Shown here one piece after another: positions 1 to 6,178 of a stretch of 25,291 bases of DNA (positions are counted from its first letter, which is position 1; each line of letters starts with the position of its first letter). Origin of the DNA: Flammeovirgaceae bacterium (GTDB lineage: Bacteria; Bacteroidota; Bacteroidia; Cytophagales; Cyclobacteriaceae); NCBI GenBank assembly GCA_003229495.1, contig QIEB01000158.1, positions 1-25,291 on the forward strand, read 5' to 3'. The notes beneath the pieces were generated by a model. It ran no database searches. It saw only the letters and a program-made list of their open reading frames with translations, and was not told the DNA's origin. The position numbers and the translations under genes were made by a program.

Positions 1-34
1 GTTTTTTTAAAAAATAATATTGTATTTTCGGGAC

Positions 35-691
35 ATGATTCAAACCGCTACTGACCGGGAAACAGGGCTTAAAGTAGCTTCTTTGCTTTTGGAGATACAA
101 GCGGTCAAACTCAATGTGGAACAACCCTTTATTTGGGCTTCGGGCTGGCACTCTCCTATTTATTGTGACAATCGCTTGTCACTAGGGTTTCCTAAAATCC
201 GGTCATTTTTAAAATCGTGTTTGACCAAAAAGATAAAGCAGGTGTTCCCTGATTGTGAAGCTATTGCCGGAGTAGCTACGGCAGGTATTCCTCAGGGTGT
301 TTTAGTAGCAGATTCATTGGGCTTGCCGTTCTTATATGTCAGATCAAAACCTAAAGGGCACGGGCTGGCAAACCTAATCGAAGGCAGCTATTCCGGGGAC
401 CAAAAGGTAGTGGTTTTGGAAGACCTGATATCTACCGGGGGCAGTTCTATAAAGGCGGTTGAGGCCTTGAGAAATGCTGGTATGAAGGTCCTTGGGCTAG
501 CTTCAATATTCACCTATGGGTTTGACATTGCTGACAATAATTTTCAAAATGCACTGGTTCCCTGGTTCAGTTTAAGCAATTATCATTTACTTATTGAATA
601 TGCGGTGGAACAGGGAATCGTAAGTCCGGCACAATTTTCCATTCTACAGGAATGGAGAAAAGGACCGGAAGAGTGGAAAGTGCCTGGTTAG
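35..691 (+). CDS. pyrE: Orotate phosphoribosyltransferase
   Basis: Transfers a phosphoribosyl group from PRPP to orotate to give OMP, the fifth step of de novo pyrimidine synthesis in the cytoplasm. From the ATG at 35 the protein has 218 residues, normal for the family. Visible signatures are the N-terminal WASGWHSPIYCDNR segment (about 35-47), the RSKPKGHG loop (103-110), which carries catalytic Lys and His residues, and the PRPP-binding motif VVVLEDLISTGGS (125-137). An in-frame TTG at 20 would add five residues, but the ATG fits the usual N-terminus better. Only 34 bp of upstream sequence is in the window, so its promoter or operon partner is not visible. The stop codon overlaps that of the convergent gene. 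Confidence 0.95.
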   Translation: MIQTATDRETGLKVASLLLEIQAVKLNVEQPFIWASGWHSPIYCDNRLSLGFPKIRSFLKSCLTKKIKQVFPDCEAIAGVATAGIPQGVLVADSLGLPFLYVRSKPKGHGLANLIEGSYSGDQKVVVLEDLISTGGSSIKAVEALRNAGMKVLGLASIFTYGFDIADNNFQNALVPWFSLSNYHLLIEYAVEQGIVSPAQFSILQEWRKGPEEWKVPG

Positions 692-1485
692 TTCACTACA
701 AAGTCTGATGCACGATCGGGGTTCAGCACACTTAATCCAAATAGTGCAAAATCGTATTTAACCGGATCCTCAGGATCGAAACCCCTCAATTTATCTGTCA
801 GTTCAAGCGCCATTTTCCAGTCATTTTGCTTTCTCATTACCAGTCCTAATCGCCGGGCCGTTCGTTGCACATGAAGGTCACAAGGGCAAATAAGATCCTT
901 GGGTTTTATTTTCTTCCAAATACCGAAGTCTACACCGTTTGTGTCCTTTCTCACCATCCAACGGAGGAACATATTAATACGCTTGCAGGCAGAATTTCGA
1001 TCCGGAGTTGCTACATGTTTTCGGGTGCGTCCGGGGGCATGATCAGAGTCAAAAAAACGTTGGTGAAAACAACTTAAGGACGACCTCATATCGATAAACT
1101 TTCCTCCTACTGGCAAAAAAGCTTCCTCCAATGAGCTATGGGCTTTATAAAATCTCTTAAAGAAATCAACAAAGTATAAGGAATCCGTACTGTTGAAAGT
1201 GCGGTGTTTAAAGTGCATCAGGCCCTTCAAATCCTTTTCCGAACAATTTCGAACGAAATCGTGTGGTGAATTGTCCATGATATGCATTAATTCCTTGCCT
1301 TTTTTGATAATGGTCCTTCGCTGCCCCCAGGCTAACATGGCCACCCAAAAACCACTGATTTCTATATCCTGAGTTTTGGAGAACTGATGAGGTATGCAAA
1401 TAGGATCCTGAGCAATGAAGTCACGCGTATTATACCGGAGGTATTGCTCATCCAGAAAATCTTTTAGAAATCTATCATCTTTCAT
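688..1485 (-). CDS. DUF2400 / TIGR02757 family protein
   Basis: A conserved protein of 265 residues, recognised as the TIGR02757 (DUF2400) family typical of Bacteroidota and spirochaetes; biochemical function not established to my knowledge. The C-terminal part contains LICPCDLHVQRTARRLG (about 198-214) followed by FDPEDPVKYDFALFGL (236-251). By eye this resembles the P-V-D-x-H-V-x-R region of HhH-GPD DNA glycosylases, so a nucleic-acid repair role is an inference worth testing. The ATG lies inside the stop of the upstream LysM gene (ATGA, 4-bp overlap), which implies translational coupling. Its TAA overlaps the pyrE TAG tail to tail. Confidence 0.85.
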   Translation of the reverse strand: MKDDRFLKDFLDEQYLRYNTRDFIAQDPICIPHQFSKTQDIEISGFWVAMLAWGQRRTIIKKGKELMHIMDNSPHDFVRNCSEKDLKGLMHFKHRTFNSTDSLYFVDFFKRFYKAHSSLEEAFLPVGGKFIDMRSSLSCFHQRFFDSDHAPGRTRKHVATPDRNSACKRINMFLRWMVRKDTNGVDFGIWKKIKPKDLICPCDLHVQRTARRLGLVMRKQNDWKMALELTDKLRGFDPEDPVKYDFALFGLSVLNPDRASDFVVN

Positions 1486-2474
1486 TGGTTCGGAACATAG
1501 GAAAGCTCCACTCTGAATTTATCGTCCAAGGCACCCAGGGCTTCCTGTGCCGCTTTCGACAAGCGTAACAGTATGTTATTATTTGTTCCGGTGTCAGGCA
1601 ATTTTCCCACTACCCTGACAAAAACACTTAAATTCGTCATCTCATTGCGTACCCTCATTATGGTCCCAAGGGGGGCAGTACGGTGTAACGCTAAGTACTT
1701 TCTAGTATCTGTGGTGCCATCTATCACGGCTGCCATTCCATTTTCTTTGACTGGCGCCACCTCTGCTGATCTGACTACTTTTTTCTCCTCTGTTGAGTAC
1801 TTCGGTTGACTGGTTGGCAATGTTGTTGGGGCAGAAACCGCAACTTCCGGTTGGTTTACTTGATGGTTTCCATCAACTGATGGCTCCGTTGGCTCCGAAA
1901 GCACCAGGGTATCACCTGCCTGTACATAACTACCGGTCAATTGGTTCCAACTGATTAGGTCGTCCAAACCAATTTCATATTTTTTTGAAATACCATAAAG
2001 TGTCTCCTTTGTACCAACTACATGCTTGGCAAGCGGAAGTTTGTTGGATGCCAATGTTTGTTCTGATTTCTTTTCTCTTAGTATACGTAATGACATACCT
2101 ACTTCCAATTCATTGGAATTCAAATCATTCAACTCTTTTATTTGTTCGATTGGTACCTGATACAATCTGGACAAGGAGTAAAGGGTTTCAGCGGTCCGGA
2201 CCACATGTGTCAACCCGTATTGCCATGGAATTCTAAGCACCGAACCCACTGACAAACTGTTTCCGGCAATTTGATTATTTTCAACTATTGATTCCACAGA
2301 AGTGCCATATCGGCGGGACAAGGCGTATAGGGTTTCTTGGGGGTCAACCCTGTGAAGAACATAGATTCCACTTTCTTCATTTTCGATACCTATTGAATCC
2401 ACATCGGCAGCATAAGAGAAAAAAGCCGAATTATAGAGCAGCGAAAACGCAATGATCAATTTTTTATAATCCAT
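1482..2474 (-). CDS. Secreted LysM-repeat protein with RlpA-like C-terminal domain
   Basis: A predicted exported peptidoglycan-binding protein of 330 residues. A signal peptide runs over about residues 1-22 (KK, then a hydrophobic stretch ending SYAAD). Three LysM repeats follow at about 38-83, 89-132 and 150-193, each with the ETLYxLSxxY core. Next is a Pro/Thr/Ser/Val-rich linker (194-250) and a C-terminal domain (258-328) with GTIMRVRN, SVFVRVVGKLPDT and LRLSKAA, resembling the double-psi beta-barrel of RlpA-like proteins. The role is probably binding or remodelling of cell wall; the barrel may be only structural. It is first in a two-gene unit with the DUF2400 gene. A TAnnTTTG box lies 22 bp upstream of the ATG. 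Confidence 0.88.
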   Translation of the reverse strand: MDYKKLIIAFSLLYNSAFFSYAADVDSIGIENEESGIYVLHRVDPQETLYALSRRYGTSVESIVENNQIAGNSLSVGSVLRIPWQYGLTHVVRTAETLYSLSRLYQVPIEQIKELNDLNSNELEVGMSLRILREKKSEQTLASNKLPLAKHVVGTKETLYGISKKYEIGLDDLISWNQLTGSYVQAGDTLVLSEPTEPSVDGNHQVNQPEVAVSAPTTLPTSQPKYSTEEKKVVRSAEVAPVKENGMAAVIDGTTDTRKYLALHRTAPLGTIMRVRNEMTNLSVFVRVVGKLPDTGTNNNILLRLSKAAQEALGALDDKFRVELSYVPNQ

Positions 2475-2496
2475 GCTTAAAGATCTTCCCTTTGAT

Positions 2497-2504
2497 CAAA
2501 AATA
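2497..2504 (-). promoter_or_regulatory. Candidate -7 promoter box (TATTTTTG) for the LysM gene
   Basis: On the minus strand this octamer is an exact match to the Bacteroidota TAnnTTTG element, 22 bp upstream of the LysM start codon. A TTGAC sequence lies upstream, but at a shorter spacing (about 14 bp) than the usual -33 TTG, so only the -7 part is convincing. Confidence 0.45.
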
Positions 2505-2596
2505 ACAATATTGCAAGTCAAGAACGGGGCAAATATGCTTTTATTTTATGTTAATAGGCCGCTTATGGTTAATTTTAAACTTCAATAATTCTAAAA

Positions 2597-3937
2597 GTGA
2601 AACATCTTATTCTTGGAAGTATTCTTTTGATCCACTGGAGCCTGTCGGTTGCGCAAGAGACCATGGTATCTGATACCGTATTTGTAATGGAGATCCGGGA
2701 TGTTATCGATCCCCGGATGAACCGGTACGTTGAGCTTGCTCTTGAAGAAGCCAAAAATGTAAACGCGAAGCTGGTGATTATTGACATGGATACTCCTGGT
2801 GGGGCACTAAACGATGCTGACGACATCAGTACCGCTATTCTGGAATTTCCAGCGCCTATTTTTGTTTTCATAAATAAAGACGCCGCCTCTGCAGGTGCGT
2901 TGATCTCCATAGCCTGTGACAGCATATTCATGACTACTGGTGCCCGTATTGGAGCGGCCACCGTGGTTACCGCTGACGGCACCGTGGCTCCGGCTAAGTA
3001 CCAATCTTATATGCGTTCAGTCATGCGTTCCACTGCTGAAGCCAATAACCGCGACCCAAAAATTGCAGAAGCCATGGTTGATGAAAATCTGGAATTACCA
3101 GGTATTTCCAAGGAAGGGGAAGTACTGACATTTACTACCTCAGAAGCCATAGCCAACCAGTATTGTGAAGCCGAAGTAAATGACATCATAGAAATTATTC
3201 AACGCCAAAACTACTCCGATTATCATATATACCGTTATCAAAAGGACAGCGTGGAGCAGGTGATTGCATTTTTTTTAAATCCTTATCTAAGCGGCATTCT
3301 GATCCTGATCATAATTGGGGGAATTTATTTTGAATTACAAACTCCTGGAGTTGGATTTCCCATTCTAGCTTCAATTGTAGCAGGGATCTTGTATCTGGTA
3401 CCTTACTATTTGAATGGTCTGGCAGCCAATTGGGAAATAATTGTTTTCCTGGTAGGGTTATTATTAATCGCTTTAGAAGTTTTCGTGATACCCGGGTTTG
3501 GTATTGCCGGAGTATCTGGTTTGATCCTTACTATTGGCGGGCTTTCATTAGTAATGATAAACAACGATTTCTTTGATTTTTCCTTTGTACCCTCAGGAGA
3601 GCTGTTTACTGCGGTTCTCACTACCTTAATTGGTCTGCTGGGAGCGATTATTGTGATGTTCTTTGGAGGTGTTAGATTCACTAAAAGCAACTTCTTCAAG
3701 CGTGTTGCACTGGTTGATGTGCAAGATGCCAAGGAAGGTTATACCTCCAATTTCCATTCCAGATCATATTTGGGAGAACAAGGAACCGCCTATACTGTCT
3801 TGAGACCTAGCGGAAAAGTACTTATTGGAGCGGACGTTCTGGATGCCTATACCCGGGGTGAGTTTGTGGAAGAGGGTGAAACCATCAAAGTAATAGGAGA
3901 AGAAGGCACCTCCTTAAAAGTAAAAAAAGTGGAATAA
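2597..3937 (+). CDS. NfeD-family membrane serine protease (ClpP-class)
   Basis: A membrane-bound NfeD protein of the long type (446 residues), whose family cleaves membrane proteins such as stomatin-like partners. A signal peptide covers about 1-19. A ClpP-like serine protease domain (about 26-215) has the Ser-Lys dyad positions Ser98 (in DAASAGALI) and Lys134 (in VAPAKYQSY), as in archaeal 1510-N. About five transmembrane helices follow (roughly 230-246, 252-270, 279-298, 301-321, 337-358), then a C-terminal OB-fold NfeD domain (363-446). The start is GTG at 2597; an in-frame stop lies at 2576, with no ATG between. The TAA stop shares its last base with the kdsB ATG. A weak TAATTTTA box is at 2570-2577. 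No stomatin or flotillin gene is adjacent. Confidence 0.9.
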   Translation: MKHLILGSILLIHWSLSVAQETMVSDTVFVMEIRDVIDPRMNRYVELALEEAKNVNAKLVIIDMDTPGGALNDADDISTAILEFPAPIFVFINKDAASAGALISIACDSIFMTTGARIGAATVVTADGTVAPAKYQSYMRSVMRSTAEANNRDPKIAEAMVDENLELPGISKEGEVLTFTTSEAIANQYCEAEVNDIIEIIQRQNYSDYHIYRYQKDSVEQVIAFFLNPYLSGILILIIIGGIYFELQTPGVGFPILASIVAGILYLVPYYLNGLAANWEIIVFLVGLLLIALEVFVIPGFGIAGVSGLILTIGGLSLVMINNDFFDFSFVPSGELFTAVLTTLIGLLGAIIVMFFGGVRFTKSNFFKRVALVDVQDAKEGYTSNFHSRSYLGEQGTAYTVLRPSGKVLIGADVLDAYTRGEFVEEGETIKVIGEEGTSLKVKKVE

Positions 3938-4701
3938 TGAGAATACTAGGGGTCATTCCCGTAAGATATCATTCTTCCAGGTTCCCGGGAAAAGCACTGG
4001 CTGATGTGCATGGCAAATCCATGGTACAAAGAGTCTATGAACAAGCAACGCAAGCAGCAGGTTTAGACCAGGTAGTGGTGGCCACCGATCATTCCACAAT
4101 ATTAAAACATGTAAAGGCGTTCGGAGGAAATGTCTGCATGACCAGTGAAGACCATCCCAGTGGAACGGATCGCTGTAGGGAAGCAATGGAATTGGAAGGC
4201 GAAGAATATGATTTTGTGGTAAATATCCAGGGAGATGAACCATTTATTGACCCCAGACAGATCGAGGACCTGTGCAATAATCTTATACCTGATATTCAAA
4301 TAGCCACCCAGGCTAAGCTAATTGAACAGCAAGAAAAACTAATTGACCCTAATTGTGTCAAAGTAATCATTGATAGCCTGGGTAATGCCATATATTTCAG
4401 CAGGACCCCATTGCCATTTCAAAAAAACCATTCAATAAACCATTGGATAGGTTCGCATCAATACTACCAACATATTGGAGTTTACGCTTATCGCCCAGAT
4501 GTATTGCGGGAAATAGCCCTATTACCGGTATCACCCCTGGAGCAAGCAGAAGGTTTGGAGCAATTAAGGTGGCTGGAGAATGGTTATAGTATCAAGGTAC
4601 TTACCACCCATTACCAGACACATGGTATAGATACCCCGGAAGATCTTGATAAGGCTCTTGCCAAAATAAGTACCAAGTCCCAAATAACAAATATCAAATA
4701 A
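3937..4701 (+). CDS. kdsB: 3-deoxy-manno-octulosonate cytidylyltransferase (CMP-KDO synthetase)
   Basis: Activates KDO with CTP to CMP-KDO for the inner core of lipopolysaccharide; cytoplasmic. The 254-residue length is typical. Signatures are the nucleotide-binding IPVRYHSSRFPGKAL near the N-terminus (7-21), SGTDR (75-79), and NIQGDEPFI (96-104) with metal-binding Asp100. The C-terminal THGIDTPEDLDKA segment is also characteristic. The ATG shares one base with the NfeD stop (TAATG), so its translation is probably coupled to that gene. The stop is followed by a 513-bp gap before the convergent metF. Confidence 0.96.
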   Translation: MRILGVIPVRYHSSRFPGKALADVHGKSMVQRVYEQATQAAGLDQVVVATDHSTILKHVKAFGGNVCMTSEDHPSGTDRCREAMELEGEEYDFVVNIQGDEPFIDPRQIEDLCNNLIPDIQIATQAKLIEQQEKLIDPNCVKVIIDSLGNAIYFSRTPLPFQKNHSINHWIGSHQYYQHIGVYAYRPDVLREIALLPVSPLEQAEGLEQLRWLENGYSIKVLTTHYQTHGIDTPEDLDKALAKISTKSQITNIK

Positions 4702-4980
4702 GGCTCCAAGGACCGAAATCTCAAACCAGTGAAGTTTCCCCCATCGCTGCGTTTATTGGTGAAAAAACAATTTTTCAAATTTTGTACAACCGATTTAAAG
4801 TCTGGTAAAAGAAGTATCGCCGTATAAGAAGCCGTGGGTGATCAGGTTTGGATTTGTATTGTAGGGATGTACGTGCTAGGGGTATTAGGGACCAGGGACG
4901 ATTTGAACGCCGAACATCGATTAACGACTTTAAATTTTCGAAGTGTGCAACCAGGTCTAAACCATTCCCTATCACTCAGT

Positions 4981-5016
4981 CATTCACTCATTCACTCATT
5001 CACTCATTCACTCATT
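4981..5016 (+). repeat. Tandem octamer repeat (CATTCACT)4 plus CATT
   Basis: Four perfect head-to-tail copies of CATTCACT occupy 4981-5012 and a half copy follows. A degenerate copy (CACTCAGT) precedes it at 4973-4980. The unit length is not a multiple of three and no gene spans it, so a coding role is unlikely. Perfect short tandem repeats can change copy number by slippage. Confidence 0.95.
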
Positions 5017-5069
5017 AAAAAGGGGCCTTTGAGAAATTAGCGTTAAGAAAACCGAAGCGAAGGGCGTTA

Positions 5070-5111
5070 AAAATAATCTTAGCCCATCCTGCAAATCGTT
5101 TAGATTATTTT
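5070..5111. repeat. 10-bp inverted repeat, 22-nt spacer
   Basis: AAAATAATCT at 5070-5079 is the exact reverse complement of AGATTATTTT at 5102-5111. It lies within a larger, weaker inverted pair, GAGAAATT (5031-5038) and AATTTCTC (5137-5144), so the segment 5031-5144 could fold as one AT-rich structure or be a small mobile or relic element. Confidence 0.55.
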
Positions 5112-5163
5112 AGCCAGTAGCAGAGGTTTTTAGCCAAATTTCTCACCAGCCCTAGATTTTTTG

Positions 5164-5192
5164 CTTACTTTTTCATCAATGGAAAAAGTAAG
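5164..5192. repeat. Perfect 11-bp hairpin between convergent kdsB and metF
   Basis: CTTACTTTTTC (5164-5174) pairs perfectly with GAAAAAGTAAG (5182-5192) around a 7-nt loop. It begins 23 bp past the metF stop. A weaker 5-bp stem, GAGCC/GGCTC (5192-5196 with 5201-5205), abuts it. No T-run follows on either strand, so it is not a textbook intrinsic terminator, although its place between convergent genes fits a 3'-end or repeat-derived structure. Confidence 0.6.
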
Positions 5193-5214
5193 AGCCACCC
5201 GGCTCGAGGGTTGC

Positions 5215-6168
5215 TTAAAACAGGGCAGAAGCAATTTTGTGAACCGGCTCGGCCCTACCCATGGAATAAAAATGGAGACAGGGTACTCCAAACTCTATCA
5301 GTTCCTTTGATTGCTGGATGGCCCACTCTACTCCTACCTCCTTTACCTGATCGTTATCTTTACATTTTTCAATTTCATCGGATAAAGCTTCCGGAAGATC
5401 AATGTGGAATATCCTGGGAAGGATGGTATTTTGACGTTTAATAGTAATTGGCTTTAATCCTGGAATAATGGGAATGTCGATTCCCAACTCCCTGCATTTG
5501 TTTACGTAATCAAAATATTTCTGATTGTCAAAGAACATCTGAGTTACCACATATTGGGCACCTAATTCAACCTTTCTTTTTAAATAGTGCAAATCGAACA
5601 TTAGATTAGGCGCTTCAAAATGTTTTTCAGGATAACCAGCCACACCGATACAAAAGTCTGTTGGGGTGGCCTTTATTAATTCCTCATCAAGATATTTTCC
5701 GTTATTCATATTTACCACCTGATCCACCAGTTCGATGGCGTAGTGGTGACCAAGCTCTTCCGGTTTAAAAGCGCTCTCGGATTTAATTGCGTCTCCCCTA
5801 ATCAAAAGAACGTTATGTATATCAAGAAAATTGAGGTCGATTAATGCATTCTCGGTTTCCTCCTTAGTGAATCCACCACAGATGATATGAGGTACCGTCT
5901 CCACATTGTACTTGTTTTTAATAGCGGAACAGATGCCCACGGTTCCCGGTCGTTTCTTAATTGATCTTTTTTCAAGTAGTCCATGGCCCCTGTCCTTATA
6001 GACGTACTCTTCGCGATGATAGGTAACGTCCACAAAAGGGGGATTAAATTCCATCAAAGGATCCAAATGGTCGAAAAGAACCTGAATACTTTGACCCTTC
6101 AAAGGAGGTAAAATTTCAATGCTGAATAAGGTGCTCTTCGCCTTGCTTAGATGATCAGTTATTTTCAT
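5215..6168 (-). CDS. metF: Methylenetetrahydrofolate reductase
   Basis: An FAD enzyme reducing 5,10-methylene-THF to 5-methyl-THF, the methyl donor for methionine synthase. It has 317 residues, slightly longer than the E. coli protein. Landmarks are FSIEILPP (15-22), with Glu18 at the catalytic acid position, VDVTYH (46-51), PHIICGGFTKEE (93-104) and LLIRGD (121-126), with Asp126 at the flavin-site Asp position. It starts 10 bp after the metH C-terminal gene and is last in the riboswitch-headed methionine unit, so it should share the SAM control acting on the metH pair. Confidence 0.95.
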   Translation of the reverse strand: MKITDHLSKAKSTLFSIEILPPLKGQSIQVLFDHLDPLMEFNPPFVDVTYHREEYVYKDRGHGLLEKRSIKKRPGTVGICSAIKNKYNVETVPHIICGGFTKEETENALIDLNFLDIHNVLLIRGDAIKSESAFKPEELGHHYAIELVDQVVNMNNGKYLDEELIKATPTDFCIGVAGYPEKHFEAPNLMFDLHYLKRKVELGAQYVVTQMFFDNQKYFDYVNKCRELGIDIPIIPGLKPITIKRQNTILPRIFHIDLPEALSDEIEKCKDNDQVKEVGVEWAIQQSKELIEFGVPCLHFYSMGRAEPVHKIASALF

Positions 6169-6178
6169 AAAAAGATTG

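Larger units (their letters stand above)
4702..5214. other. Gene-free intergenic region with repeat and hairpin elements
   Basis: This 513-bp gap separates the convergent kdsB and metF genes. I see no credible gene: the longest open frame (4834-5040, +) ends by translating an octamer repeat and resembles no family. The gap holds a CGAACATCGATTAACGA-type AT-rich stretch (4911-4942), tandem octamers (4981-5016), a 10-bp inverted repeat (5070-5079 with 5102-5111), an 8-bp inverted repeat (5031-5038 with 5137-5144) and an 11-bp perfect stem (5164-5192). Similar short degenerate elements are common between genes in Bacteroidota, which is background knowledge rather than something tested here. Confidence 0.7.

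Noticed and set aside
20..34. TTG at 20 as the pyrE start
   Set aside because: The ATG at 35 matches the usual OPRTase N-terminus, and the extra five residues are not typical.
4895..4915. tRNA-like T-arm (GTTCAAAT on the minus strand)
   Set aside because: No matching acceptor, D or anticodon stems can be built around it.
4973..5016. Possible CRISPR array
   Set aside because: The units are contiguous 8-mers without spacers, and no cas gene is present.
4834..5040. 68-codon open frame on the plus strand between kdsB and metF
   Set aside because: Its C-terminal third is only translation of the CATTCACT octamer array; composition is not protein-like and no family is recognisable.
5164..5192. 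Intrinsic terminator for metF or kdsB
   Set aside because: The stem is strong but AT-rich, and neither strand has a T-run after it, so it is listed as an inverted repeat only.
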